A stretch of DNA of 64,000 nt from an uncultured Pirellulaceae bacterium (GCA_937928555.1 CALFWR010000002.1:1-64000); one strand, 5' to 3'. Positions 6,819 through 15,964 are shown, counted from the first letter of the stretch. Notes: generated from the letters alone by a model not told the origin. A program made the numbers and translations.

Positions 6819-9110
6819 TCAGTCGAGTTCGACCGTTTCGATAGCCGGCGTGTGGTCGAAGTGGGTGGTCGCGTTGTAGGCCCGCGCGATGACGAACAGC
6901 TTGGGACATTTCGGGACAGGAATTGAAATTTGCCAGCTCTGATTTTTTTGGGATCCGGAAATGGGAGCGAGTATGGCCACGTGGTCAACGTAGTCATTGC
7001 TCCACTTATTGCCGGTCCAGAAGCGACGGGTATTCGGGTTCTCGAAGCTGACTTTGACGGCACTGATTGCGTTGTGGTCTTCGGCGGTTCCGCTGACCAT
7101 TAGTTCCGTCTTGCTGTTAGCAGAAATGCGATGGGAAGTGATCTTAGTTTCGGGATCGGCGAATGACAGTTTGAACGAGAGAGCATCTTTGCTGTTGCGC
7201 CGGTTGTCGATGTCGGTGGCGAACAAAACCAGTCGGACGTCCTGGGCTTTGAGGTCAACATTGGGTTTGATGGCGTACGCGCGGGTGTCGAGCGTATAAG
7301 ACCACTTGCTGGAAAGGCCTGTGGGTTGAGCGAGATTTGCGTTGAAGCGATGGCGAACGGGCGACCAACCGTCGCCGGTCCAAAAGTCACCCGATGCCTT
7401 GCACCGCAGTTCCAATTCGACTTTCTTGATCCCGCCATCGGATTCCACGTAGCCGGCGAGTTCTAGCGGCGTAAGGCTGGGGCACAGTCGCATATCGTCA
7501 GAGGTCGCTGGTTTGTCGATGGCAGCGATTATCGGCTTGAAGCGTACGTTGCGTTTTGAACGCAGTTTGGCTGCCAGTTCCTGCTGTCGCTGTGGTTCGA
7601 GTTGGTCGTACAGGTTGTCGAGTTGTTCGGGGTCTGCGCGGAGGTTGTAGTATTCCAGACCGCCGGTCGCCCATTGCGTGAAGATGCTGTCGTGCATCCG
7701 CAGGCTGTTGTAAGTCGCAGGCAAAACGATGCGATTGGAGACCGATTGGCCCCAGTTTTCGATCACAATCGCGTCGCGTTGAAAGGAATCGTCGTCCGGA
7801 TCGGTCAGCAGTTTCGCGAATGATTTTCCATCGCAGGATTCGGGAGTTGGTTCGCCGGCAATCGCAACGAGGGTAGGTGTGATGTCAATGTTGGCTAGCA
7901 ACTGATCGCACTGCCTGCCCTTGGGGATGCCCGGCCCAGACACGATAAAAGGGACTCGCGTGATTCGATCGTAGGGCAGTCTTTTGCCCATGTGACCGTG
8001 CTGCGTGAAGCGAATCCCGTGATCGGAAGTAAAAATAAAAATCGTGTTCTCAAGCATGCCCAGCGATTTCAGTTGATCGCGCAGGGCTCCGATGCCTTCG
8101 TCGATGCCAGTCATGGTTCGCAAACGGTCGCGATAAACTTTGGTGATGTATTGTAGGCGGGATTCGTCGGGAGCGACGATGGCTTTCATCTCTTCGATCT
8201 GGCCATTCACTTTTTGGGCCAAGCGTGATTCGCGATCGGGAAGGGCGGCGTCGGCGTAAAGTGACTTGTGTCGCGGGGCCACCATCGGGCTGTGTTGGCT
8301 TGTGATGTGGGCGGCGATGGGAGACCAGCAAAGCATCAGGGGTTTGTTGGAATGTTTGCTTTTGGCGTGCGCTTGGATGACATCGATGGCGTGGCGGATG
8401 TCCCAGTCGGTGCGGTACTCTTGGTTTTTTCTGCAAAATTCGTCTTTTGATTTTACGAATGAAGGAAAGTCCCGGTAGCGGCTTCCGAGGGTAACGCAAA
8501 ACTCATCCCACCCGGGTGGGACGATGTCGTTCCACTTGATTCCGTTGGCATGGTCGGGCGTGAATTCGTTGTGGAGGTATTTGCCGACGTGGGCGGTGCG
8601 GTAGCCGGCCCGTTTCATCCAGATCGCGAGTTCGTTTTGCGGATCGAAATTCGAGTAGCCTCCGCTGAAGCCCAGGGCTCTCGACAGATTCGAATCGTTG
8701 ACTTTGCATTGATGACGATGCGCGTACTGTCCGGTGTAAAGACAGGCGCGGCTGGGGCCGCAAACGGGGGTCGTGACGTGAAAGTTGGAGAAGCGTATGC
8801 CGGCTTGAGCCAAAGCTTTCAGGTTGGGGAAGGCGATCGTGTCCAGGGGTTGCCGAGGGAAGTCACCGAACACGGATTCACAGTCCACGTCGTCGCTGTA
8901 GATCAGGACGATATTGGGACGCGGGTCACGAGTGTTGCTCTCTGTTGGTGTTTTGGTAGTTTGCGTTTCGGTAGTTTGCGTTTCGGCTGTTGGCGTATCA
9001 GTGTTGGGTTTGACTTTTGTTTTGGGGTCCGAGCATCCACTGCAAGGGAATCCGCAAGCCAGAGCGAACAGGATCACAATCAAAAATCGGTGCATCGAAT
9101 CGATTGCCAT
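6819..9110 (-). CDS. lipoprotein sulfatase (formylglycine-dependent) with C-terminal beta repeats
   Basis: The product is about 763 aa. A signal peptide ends in a lipobox (CSGC, near residue 26), then comes a threonine-rich linker (residues 35-58). The alkaline-phosphatase-fold sulfatase domain starts at NIVLIYSDDVD (metal ligands near residues 73-74). The signature CGPSRA near residue 117 carries the cysteine that is converted to formylglycine. FIFTSDHGIRF supplies the second metal site. The last 200 residues hold two similar blocks with W-T-G-x-x-W motifs (GDFWTGDGWSP, RRFWTGNKWSN), probably two beta-sandwich modules. The frame runs upstream into a MITE, so I chose the ATG at 9110; the ATG at 9095 is also possible. 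The likely role is desulfation of sulfated polysaccharides at the cell surface; the substrate is unknown. Confidence 0.92.
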   Translation of the reverse strand: MAIDSMHRFLIVILFALACGFPCSGCSDPKTKVKPNTDTPTAETQTTETQTTKTPTESNTRDPRPNIVLIYSDDVDCESVFGDFPRQPLDTIAFPNLKALAQAGIRFSNFHVTTPVCGPSRACLYTGQYAHRHQCKVNDSNLSRALGFSGGYSNFDPQNELAIWMKRAGYRTAHVGKYLHNEFTPDHANGIKWNDIVPPGWDEFCVTLGSRYRDFPSFVKSKDEFCRKNQEYRTDWDIRHAIDVIQAHAKSKHSNKPLMLCWSPIAAHITSQHSPMVAPRHKSLYADAALPDRESRLAQKVNGQIEEMKAIVAPDESRLQYITKVYRDRLRTMTGIDEGIGALRDQLKSLGMLENTIFIFTSDHGIRFTQHGHMGKRLPYDRITRVPFIVSGPGIPKGRQCDQLLANIDITPTLVAIAGEPTPESCDGKSFAKLLTDPDDDSFQRDAIVIENWGQSVSNRIVLPATYNSLRMHDSIFTQWATGGLEYYNLRADPEQLDNLYDQLEPQRQQELAAKLRSKRNVRFKPIIAAIDKPATSDDMRLCPSLTPLELAGYVESDGGIKKVELELRCKASGDFWTGDGWSPVRHRFNANLAQPTGLSSKWSYTLDTRAYAIKPNVDLKAQDVRLVLFATDIDNRRNSKDALSFKLSFADPETKITSHRISANSKTELMVSGTAEDHNAISAVKVSFENPNTRRFWTGNKWSNDYVDHVAILAPISGSQKNQSWQISIPVPKCPKLFVIARAYNATTHFDHTPAIETVELD

Positions 9111-9131
9111 GGAGTTGTCTGTTAACGTTGA

Positions 9132-9319
9132 TCCGGAATTATTCACGACGACGGGCGTTGATTCTACATCTGGCCAGCAGGAGCGAGGGAAAAGCTGAAA
9201 TTCAACAAGAAATGTAAATCATCCGGTAGATGAAAACCACAGCGATCGTTTCATCGTGTCTGAGTCGCGGATCACTGTCTCAACTGATTCTGACGCCCAT
9301 GCCTGGTGAATAATCCGGG
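9132..9319 (+). mobile_element. MITE type A, complete, target duplication TTGA
   Basis: This 188-bp element is flanked by TTGA at 9128-9131 and 9320-9323. It lies 18-21 bases upstream of the sulfatase start and so makes up most of that gene's leader. Confidence 0.88.
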
Positions 9320-9453
9320 TTGATGTCACGTTGAAGAATGAACCCCGTCTACGGACCGGGCAGAATATAGGTGAATGATCGGCGAGGTCACTGTTGGTTT
9401 CGCAATGTACCAGTTGCCACAGCATTAGGATCAACAATGCCGACCTTTTAACT

Positions 9454-9638
9454 CGGATTATTCACGAGGCGTGGGCGTGACTTTCAGTTCAGTCAATGAA
9501 CGTCGTCTCAGTCCGGGTAAAACCGCTTTGGTCCACATCATCGGCGAGGTGAACCGGAATTTCCGAAGCGAACCCGGTGTCACGTTAGCTTTCGTGTGGT
9601 TCAACCCGATCAACGCCCGTCGTCGTGAATAATCCGGG
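9454..9638 (-). mobile_element. MITE type B, complete, target duplication TTAA
   Basis: This 185-bp element has the same two ends as type A but a different interior (GGCGAGGTGAACCGGAATTTC and similar). It is flanked by TTAA at 9450-9453 and 9639-9642. It lies 38 bases upstream of the retron RNA region. Confidence 0.88.
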
Positions 9639-9676
9639 TTAATTGACGTTGAGCCCATATTTTGCCAGACTCTGGT

Positions 9677-9830
9677 GGCTTTCCCATTTCAAGCTGGATC
9701 GTTTTTTCGATCCTCTGAGGGGATACCCCTTGGTTTTTTCACACGTCACCATTTCGCAATGGTGAACTGTAGGGCGACTACCGTCGCCCAATTGTTCACC
9801 GTCGGCTTGCAACGTTGAGATGGGAAGGCT
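9677..9830 (+). ncRNA. retron msr-msd-like RNA
   Basis: The outer arms 9677-9691 (GGCTTTCCCATTTCA) and 9816-9830 (TGAGATGGGAAGGCT) pair over all 15 positions with three G-U pairs, as the a1/a2 arms of retron RNAs do. AGC follows the first arm directly, placing a candidate branching guanosine at 9693. The msr part holds two hairpins: 9696-9701/9708-9713 with a six-T loop, and 9718-9722/9726-9730. The msd part can form 9746-9753/9758-9765 (8 bp, loop TCGC) or a longer hairpin, 9761-9767/9794-9800 plus 9772-9778/9783-9789. These two share 9761-9765, so they exclude each other. The RNA ends 9 bases before the reverse transcriptase start, the usual retron order. Confidence 0.75.
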
Positions 9831-9839
9831 CTTTTTCTT

Positions 9840-10847
9840 ATGCGTTTTGATCTGCCCAAATTCCGATCTGTGACCGCTCTTGCCCGTGCTGTTGGAGTGC
9901 CTGTCGGTGATCTGTATTGGCTGGCGAACCCGCGTTCACATTTGAGAAGAAACGATAGCCGGCACTACCGGTCGTGGTGGATTCGGAAACGTTCTGGCGG
10001 GCATCGGCTGATCGAGTCTCCCCTGCCACGGCTCAAGGAAGTCCAAAACCAACTGTTGTCGCAAGTCTTTGATCGGATCCCGCCGCACTGCCTGTCCTTT
10101 GGATTTCGAAAAGGTGGTAGCGTGGTCGATTTTGCCAAACCGCATGTGCGACAGGACGTCTGTCTGAAGCTGGACTTGAAGGACTTCTTTTTGCATGTCA
10201 CCACCGGGCGAGTTTTTGGACTGCTCAAAACGGCTGGCTTTCGTCGCGACCTGTCACATCTGATGGCTCTGTTGGTGACCGTTCGCACCGGCGAGGAGTT
10301 GTTGACCGTTGGGCATCCTGACCCATCGTTCACGATCCGTGATCCGGTTTATCGTCGGCGGCATCTGCCGCAAGGTGCTCCGACGTCGCCCGCGATCGCC
10401 AACCTGTGTGCGTTTGGTTTGGACGTGCGACTGTCGGGGTTGGCTCGCAGCGTGGGGGCTCATTACTCGCGCTACGCGGACGACATTTTGCTTTCGGGTG
10501 ACAGCGATTTTGGCAGACAGGCCAAGCGGCTGTCGGTTGTTGCGGGAACGATTGCCCTGGAGGAAGGCTTCGAGGTGAACTTTCGCAAACTGCGTTTGAT
10601 GCGATCAAGCCAGCAGCAGTTTGCGGCGGGGATGGTTTTGAACGATGGCTTGAGTGTGCGGCGAAACGATTTTGATGCGCTGAAAGCGATTTTGCATAAT
10701 TGTGTGCGCCACGGTCCGGCATCGCAGAACCGGTTTTCGGTGCCGAGGTTTCGTGAGCACATGGAGGGGCGTGTGCGGTGGGTGGAGACGGTGAGCAAGA
10801 ACAGAGGCCGGAAGTTGCGGGAGATATTTGAAAAGATTCAGTGGTGA
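9840..10847 (+). CDS. retron-type reverse transcriptase
   Basis: The 335-aa protein is of retron RT size and layout. The N-terminal helix region (FRSVTALARAVGVPVGDLYWLA) is followed by KRSGGHRLIESP (residues 50-61). The LDLKDFF motif comes next (catalytic Asp about 112), then LPQGAPTSPAIANL (176-189) and YADD (212-215, the catalytic Asp pair). The retron NAxxH motif is FAKPH (98-102), with the Asn replaced. The VTG motif of the RNA-binding C-terminal part appears as AAG (262-264). The protein should make msDNA from the RNA encoded directly upstream. No second gene follows in the 354 bases before the next gene, so a fused or adjacent effector is not visible. MITEs lie on both sides (9454-9638, 11004-11191). 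Confidence 0.9.
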   Translation: MRFDLPKFRSVTALARAVGVPVGDLYWLANPRSHLRRNDSRHYRSWWIRKRSGGHRLIESPLPRLKEVQNQLLSQVFDRIPPHCLSFGFRKGGSVVDFAKPHVRQDVCLKLDLKDFFLHVTTGRVFGLLKTAGFRRDLSHLMALLVTVRTGEELLTVGHPDPSFTIRDPVYRRRHLPQGAPTSPAIANLCAFGLDVRLSGLARSVGAHYSRYADDILLSGDSDFGRQAKRLSVVAGTIALEEGFEVNFRKLRLMRSSQQQFAAGMVLNDGLSVRRNDFDALKAILHNCVRHGPASQNRFSVPRFREHMEGRVRWVETVSKNRGRKLREIFEKIQW

Positions 10848-10879
10848 TGTGAGCCGCTGAGAAAGCTGGACTGTGATTT

Positions 10880-11000
10880 AAGGGCGGGGCGATTGCCGGA
10901 ACGGCGGACGGACTGAGAGCGTGGGATGTTTTTTGGCGATGCGAGTTTGGTGGGTTTGTTGGTGGTGTTGTGGCAGTTCGCGTCCTTGGTCCGGCCTACA
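10880..11000. repeat. REP-type remnant related to the RAYT-flanking repeats
   Basis: GCGGGGCGATTGCCGGAACG near 10880 and CCTTGGTCCGGCCTAC just before 11000 are the same motifs as in the 2.4-2.9 kb duplication and at 51-52 kb. The stretch carries no supported ORF. Confidence 0.6.
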
Positions 11001-11003
11001 TGA

Positions 11004-11191
11004 CCCCGGATTGTTCACGACGATGGGCGTTGATTCTACGTCTGGCCAAAGGGAGCAAGGGAAAAGCTGAATTTCAACAAGAACTGCGAATCGTCTGGTA
11101 GATGAAAACCACAGCGATCGTTCCATCGTGTCTGAGTCGCGGATCACTGTCTCAACTGATTCTGACGCCCACGCCTGGTGAATAATCCGGG
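11004..11191 (+). mobile_element. MITE type A, complete, target duplication ATGA
   Basis: This 188-bp element is flanked by ATGA at 11000-11003 and 11192-11195. It ends 10 bases before the stop codon side of the minus-strand kinase gene. Confidence 0.88.
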
Positions 11192-11201
11192 ATGACGCGC
11201 T

Positions 11202-12380
11202 CTAAATTTGCACTTCCATGTCTTCCTGAATCTCGAGTAACTCCTCGATCCAGATCCGCAAGTCCTGATCGTAGTCGCTTGCGAGATCGGCTTTGATCAG
11301 TTGACGGTGAAAGGCACTCGCTGCGTCGCGGTCGAGGTATTCGGCATCTTCGGCACTCTGAAATCGTTTCGAGGGATCAGGGTGTGTCAGGCCGCGGCAA
11401 AAGCCCATTAACAAATCGTTTCGCCAGATGTCTTCGGGAAGCAGTTCGGGAAGACGATCCCAGAGCGTCTTTTTGGCATCGATCAGACTTTCGAGCGTCT
11501 TGTGCGATTGGAACAGTCGCCGCCCCGCGATCAACTCCAGCAGCACGTAGCCCACGCTGGCAAGGTCCGACAGCGGCGTCGCTGTTTCTCCTTCGAGGAC
11601 TTCGATTGCGGCGTAAGACGGAGTGCATGTTTGCTTTGCCAGCGGATCGTCACCCGAAAACGCAGAACCAATGTCAACCATTTTGGCGTGGCCGCTACGT
11701 TTGAGCATGATGTTGGCCGGTTTGACGTCGCCGTGGATCAGCCCCTGGCGGTGCATGATGGCGAGGCCTTCGAGACATTCGCGGACGATCGCGACCGCGA
11801 CGCCGGGGCGAAAGCGGGGTTGCTCTTCACCGTAGGTAATCAAAACATCATTGATGTAGCTCCAACGTTTCTCGCTAAACCGATCTTTGACGATGCCGAA
11901 CATCCGTGGCGTCATCAAACGGCGCAAGTCAAAACCTTCGACCCATTCCATGATCATCATGCGGATGCGTTCGCGGTCCAGAAAGTTGTAGACCTGAATC
12001 AGGTTTTCGTGCTGCATGCGAGCAACCCGGGCAGCGACGTTCGCCATCCGGCCCATATCCGCGTCGTACTCCTTGGGTGTTGCGTAGCGTTCGGGTGAAA
12101 AGACCTTGATCGAGACAGGCAAGGTAAACCCGTCGGCTCCGCGGCGTCGGGTCAAGTACACGATGCCCTGCCCTCCCCGACCGATCTCACGAATCAAGCC
12201 CAGGTGAGTCGTCCAGCTGTGGCGTTTCTTCTTGACGATACTGCCGTAGACTTCCATCAGCTCGTGATTCTGAAACACGGACTGTGATTCATCGGCGGCG
12301 CGGGTGGCGGTGTCATCAAGGTCCGAGAGTTGGCCGGTCCTGAGGAAAAGCGAAGTTGGATTATCTTCGTTGTTGGACAT
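11202..12380 (-). CDS. Ser/Thr protein kinase-like protein with divergent catalytic motifs
   Basis: The 392-aa protein has a eukaryotic-type kinase domain from about residue 65. The glycine loop is IGRGGQGIVYL and the VAIK-like lysine is in VSIKVF. The catalytic loop reads GLIHGDVKPANIML, with HGD in place of HRD, and the metal motif reads DIG in place of DFG. APE is replaced by AAIE. HGD and DIG are found in some bacterial kinases, so activity is possible but not assured. There is no transmembrane segment or sensor domain; the last 60 residues are acidic and helical. It stands alone, upstream of dnaK in reading direction only by position (both minus strand, 276 bases apart, with a terminator between). 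Confidence 0.88.
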   Translation of the reverse strand: MSNNEDNPTSLFLRTGQLSDLDDTATRAADESQSVFQNHELMEVYGSIVKKKRHSWTTHLGLIREIGRGGQGIVYLTRRRGADGFTLPVSIKVFSPERYATPKEYDADMGRMANVAARVARMQHENLIQVYNFLDRERIRMMIMEWVEGFDLRRLMTPRMFGIVKDRFSEKRWSYINDVLITYGEEQPRFRPGVAVAIVRECLEGLAIMHRQGLIHGDVKPANIMLKRSGHAKMVDIGSAFSGDDPLAKQTCTPSYAAIEVLEGETATPLSDLASVGYVLLELIAGRRLFQSHKTLESLIDAKKTLWDRLPELLPEDIWRNDLLMGFCRGLTHPDPSKRFQSAEDAEYLDRDAASAFHRQLIKADLASDYDQDLRIWIEELLEIQEDMEVQI

Positions 12381-12586
12381 CGAGGTGAGAGAGCAGAAAA
12401 AGCGGTCGTTGGGTGGCTTTATTGTAATGCGGAAATCAAATTTGGCTTGCGGCCAGGAGAGATAACCTAAAATTCAGCGTGCTGAGTGCCAGCGGTTGGG
12501 CAGGCTTAACAGGGGAAATTGTCTGTTTGAGGGTTTGGTAGCGGCGTCTGTGATCCGACCCACCGTTGCGATTCTCGGGCAACACG

Positions 12587-12614
12587 AAAAAAGCCGCCAA
12601 CATTTGTTGGCGGC
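12587..12614 (-). terminator. rho-independent terminator of dnaK
   Basis: On the minus strand a perfect 10-bp stem, GCCGCCAACA with TGTTGGCGGC, is followed by six T. It lies about 40 bases past the dnaK stop codon. Confidence 0.9.
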
Positions 12615-12655
12615 TCCTGGTTTGTTGGCAACGCAGGTTCGAAGCCGGTGCGGCA

Positions 12656-14596
12656 TCAGTCGTTTTTGACTTCGAACTCGGCGTCGATCGCGTCGTCGTC
12701 GGTGGTCGATGAGTCCTCAGGTGGTTCGTCGGCGGTCGCTGTTTCAGCGTCACCTGCTCCGGCAGCGCCGGTGTCGGCGTTGTCGTACATGGCTTTGCTA
12801 AGCGCGTGAGATGCCTGTTCAAGCTCTTTGACCGCGGACTTGATCGTGTCCACGTCGTCTTCCTTGGAGACTTCGCGAACTTTTTCGATCGCTGTTTGCA
12901 GAGGCTCTTTGTCGGAATCGGAAAGCTTGTCGGCGTGTTCGGAGATCATTTTCTCCATTTGGTAACACATCGTTTCGCCTTCGTTGCGAGCGGTGACAAG
13001 CTCAAACTGCTTGCGATCCTCTTCGGCATTGGCTTCGGCGTCGGCCTTCATGCGGTTGATTTCATCATCGGAAAGCCCGGACGACTGCTTGATCTCGACG
13101 TTGGCTTCGGTGCCGGTGCCAAGGTCTTTGGCTGAAACGTTCAGGATACCGTTTTGGTCGATATCGAATTTGACTTCGATCTGCGGGACGCCGCGCGGTG
13201 CTGGGGGGATGCCGGTCAAGTCAAACTTGTCCAGCAGGCGGTTGTTGTTGGCCATCTTCCGCTCACCCTGGTAAACCTGGATCGTGACGGCGGTCTGATT
13301 GTCAGCCGCGGTGCTGAAGACCTGTTTCTTTTCGGTGGGGATCGTTGTGTTGCGATCGACCAGAGAGGTCATCACGCCGCCTTCGGTTTCGATGCCGAGG
13401 GTCAACGGGGTCACGTCCAAGAGCAGGACGTCTTTGCGGTCGCCGGCAAGGACAGCACCCTGGATCGCGGCCCCGACAGCGACGACTTCGTCAGGGTTCA
13501 CGCCTTGGTGCGGGTCTTTGCCGAAAACGCTTTTAACCATCGCCTGGACTTTTGGGACGCGGGTTGAACCGCCGACCAAAACGACCTCATCAATTTCATC
13601 GGGAGAAAGCTTGGCGTCTTTGAGGGCTTGCTTGAGGGGGATCTTGCAGCGTTCAACAAGGCCATCGATCAGTTCTTCAAACTTTGACCGCGAAATGCTC
13701 ATCTGCAAGTGGCGTGGGCCGCTGGCGTCTTGGGTGATGAACGGCAGGTTGATGGAGCTTTGTTGGGCAGTGGAAAGTTCTTTTTTTGCATTTTCGCAGC
13801 CTTCCTGAAGACGCTGCAAAGCCATCGTGTCGGTTCGCAGGTCCACGCCGGTGTCCTTTTTGAATTCGTCGGCGACGAAGTTGATCAGGACATCATCGAA
13901 GTCATCGCCGCCCAGATGCGTGTCGCCGCTGGTGCTGATGACTTCGAAGACTTTCATGCCCTCGTCGTCATTGAGTTCAAGGACTGAAACGTCGAAGGTT
14001 CCGCCACCAAGGTCAAAGACCACGATCTTTTGCTCTTTTTCGGCTTTGTCGAGCCCGTAGGCGATCGCCGCAGCGGTGGGTTCGTTGATGATCCGTGCCA
14101 CTTCAAGGCCCGCGATCTCGCCGGCGTCCTTGGTGGCTTGGCGTTGGGCGTCGTTAAAGTAAGCCGGAACGGTGACGACGGCTTTGTTGACCTTGTGGCC
14201 AAGGTAGGACTCGGCGGCTTCTTTGAGCTTGCGAAGCGTTTTGGCCGAGATCTCCTGGGGCGTGTAGTCTTGGCCGTCGATTTCGATTTTGACGTATTCT
14301 TCGGCGGCACCTTTGACTGCGTAGGGCACCATTTTTTCTTCCGAGTTGACCTCGTTGTGGCGGCGGCCCATGAACCGTTTCACCGAGTAAACGGTGCGGT
14401 GCGGGTTGGTGACGCGTTGGTTGCGAGCGGGAGCACCCACTAGGGTTTCGCCGCTGTCGGTAAATGCGATCACGCTGGGAGTCGTGCGGGCACCTTCTTG
14501 GTTTGCGATGACGGTCGGTTCGTTGCCTTCCATGACGGCAACAACCGAGTTGGTCGTACCAAGGTCGATTCCAATGATTTTTTCGCCCTGAGCCAT
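12656..14596 (-). CDS. dnaK: chaperone DnaK (Hsp70)
   Basis: The 646-aa protein starts [19 protein letters not shown]; the ATG at 14596 is preceded by AGGAG and replaces a longer frame with an implausible N-terminus. The ATPase domain shows the phosphate loops ([23 protein letters not shown]) and [13 protein letters not shown]. The substrate-binding domain ([11 protein letters not shown] onward) and a helical lid follow. The tail is rich in Asp/Glu and ends AEFEVKND, close to the usual EEVD-like bacterial end. It folds proteins in the cytosol with DnaJ and GrpE, neither of which is next to it. A terminator follows. Length and motifs are normal. Confidence 0.98.
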   Translation of the reverse strand: MAQGEKIIGIDLGTTNSVVAVMEGNEPTVIANQEGARTTPSVIAFTDSGETLVGAPARNQRVTNPHRTVYSVKRFMGRRHNEVNSEEKMVPYAVKGAAEEYVKIEIDGQDYTPQEISAKTLRKLKEAAESYLGHKVNKAVVTVPAYFNDAQRQATKDAGEIAGLEVARIINEPTAAAIAYGLDKAEKEQKIVVFDLGGGTFDVSVLELNDDEGMKVFEVISTSGDTHLGGDDFDDVLINFVADEFKKDTGVDLRTDTMALQRLQEGCENAKKELSTAQQSSINLPFITQDASGPRHLQMSISRSKFEELIDGLVERCKIPLKQALKDAKLSPDEIDEVVLVGGSTRVPKVQAMVKSVFGKDPHQGVNPDEVVAVGAAIQGAVLAGDRKDVLLLDVTPLTLGIETEGGVMTSLVDRNTTIPTEKKQVFSTAADNQTAVTIQVYQGERKMANNNRLLDKFDLTGIPPAPRGVPQIEVKFDIDQNGILNVSAKDLGTGTEANVEIKQSSGLSDDEINRMKADAEANAEEDRKQFELVTARNEGETMCYQMEKMISEHADKLSDSDKEPLQTAIEKVREVSKEDDVDTIKSAVKELEQASHALSKAMYDNADTGAAGAGDAETATADEPPEDSSTTDDDAIDAEFEVKND

Positions 14597-14798
14597 TGCA
14601 GTGCTCTCCTGTTTCTCTTTGTTCGTGTTGGGGGTGCCGGTGTGCGGCGACGCGTACATTTACCCTGCCCTAACGACAGGGTTTTCAGGTCAGTGCCGCT
14701 AAAAGCAAAGACCGTGCCGAAAGTCCTGAGTCCGGATTGGAGGCAGAAAACGCGTGTTTTAGCTTCTTTCTGTCGTTTCGCGAAGGAGGAAATTGCCA

Positions 14799-14813
14799 GT
14801 GCCAAATTGGCAC
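14799..14813. promoter_or_regulatory. perfect inverted repeat between dnaK and tyrA
   Basis: GTGCCAA-A-TTGGCAC is a perfect 7-bp inverted repeat in the 317-bp divergent region. It could be an operator for either gene. It does not match the CIRCE consensus, so no regulator is named. Confidence 0.4.
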
Positions 14814-14913
14814 CGTGAAAAAGTTGGAGGGAGTGTGAAAAGTCCACAGCCAGACAGCGTTTCGGATCCCCACGGTGGCTTAATTCACCCGGTGTTGCTG
14901 CTAGAATCCGGCG

Positions 14914-15765
14914 ATGGACAAGATTTGTATTGTTGGAGTGGGGCTGATCGGAGGCTCGCTGGGTTTGGCATTGAAAAAGGCCAATTGGTGCGGGCGAGTC
15001 TTGGGTTTTGGGCGAAACGTTGAACGCTTGCAGGAGGCCGTTTCGGTTGGGGCGATTGATAAGTTTTCGACCGACCCGGGGGACGTCGCTGGCTGTGATT
15101 TGATATTTCTAGCCACGCCGGTGGGTAGTTACGAATCAATTCTGGATCAGATCCGGGAGCATCTTTCGCCGGAGACCATTATCACCGACGGCGGCAGCAC
15201 GAAAGCATCGGTCGTGCGGGCGGCGGAATCCGTGTTCGGCGAGATTCCGGCCAGGTTTGTTCCGGGGCATCCGATTGCGGGAAAGGAAAAGAGCGGTGTC
15301 GCTCATGCCGATGCGAATCTTTATCGGGACCACAAAGTCATCCTGACGCCTGTCGAATTGACCGATGCCGATGCGGTGCAAGTGGTGACTGATATGTGGA
15401 AGGCCTGTGGCGCGGTGGTGGAGACGTTGGATGTTGGTCAGCACGATCGGGTCCTTGCGGCGACCAGCCATTTGCCGCACGTGATCGCGTACGCGCTCGT
15501 TAACGCAGTCGCTGAGACGACTTACGTGCAGAAGATTTTTGATTTCGCGGCCGGTGGGTTTCGTGATTCGTCCCGCGTCGCCAGCAGCGACCCGACGATG
15601 TGGCGGGATATTTGTTTGGAGAACCGCGAGGCGATTCTTGAGATGACGTCCAGGTACCGCGAAGAATTGGCAAGGTTGGAGTGTTTGATTGAGGGCGCGG
15701 ATGGGGATGGGTTGTTTGAGCTGTTTGCCGGTTGCAAGAAGGTGCGGGATGCAAGGTTTGGGTAG
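14914..15765 (+). CDS. tyrA: prephenate dehydrogenase
   Basis: The 283-aa protein begins MDKICIVGVGLIGGSLGLAL, a Rossmann fold with the GxGxxGxS nucleotide loop. DLIFLATPVGSY, IITDGGSTKA and VPGHPIAGKEKSGVAHADANLY (catalytic His region) are typical of the arogenate/prephenate dehydrogenase family. The helical C-terminal domain carries HDRVLAATSHLPHVIAYAL. It converts prephenate to 4-hydroxyphenylpyruvate with NAD(P)+, in tyrosine synthesis; arogenate cannot be excluded as substrate. There is no ACT or chorismate mutase domain, so it is monofunctional. It is transcribed divergently from dnaK. Confidence 0.93.
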   Translation: MDKICIVGVGLIGGSLGLALKKANWCGRVLGFGRNVERLQEAVSVGAIDKFSTDPGDVAGCDLIFLATPVGSYESILDQIREHLSPETIITDGGSTKASVVRAAESVFGEIPARFVPGHPIAGKEKSGVAHADANLYRDHKVILTPVELTDADAVQVVTDMWKACGAVVETLDVGQHDRVLAATSHLPHVIAYALVNAVAETTYVQKIFDFAAGGFRDSSRVASSDPTMWRDICLENREAILEMTSRYREELARLECLIEGADGDGLFELFAGCKKVRDARFG

Positions 15766-15773
15766 GGCGGAGT

Positions 15774-15831
15774 GTGGAGTGCGGAGTGTGGAGTGTGGAA
15801 GAAAGTGAGCCGCTGGCCGTGAGGCCTTGGG
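15774..15831. repeat. GGAGTGTGGAGTGC low-complexity tract and REP-like palindrome
   Basis: Tandem GTGGAGTGCGGA-type units at about 15774-15800 are followed by GTGAGCCGCTGGCCGTGAGG (15805-15824), the same palindromic motif (GGCC-GTRA-GGCC) seen at 2.4, 2.75 and twice near 19.6 kb. It lies in the tyrA downstream region. Confidence 0.65.
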
Positions 15832-15964
15832 TGCACGAAGGCCGACGGATGTTGGGCTCACGATCCCATCGGTGTTGGCACTGCCTTCCGAATGATGACG
15901 AATCCGGCTACGGTTTGGGTCGAGGCGGTGGCGTTGTAGAGCGGTGCAGAATTTAGGAGTTTTG

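Noticed and set aside
12436-12822. Minus-strand frame downstream of dnaK
   Set aside because: It overlaps the dnaK 3' end in another frame and runs through the dnaK terminator.
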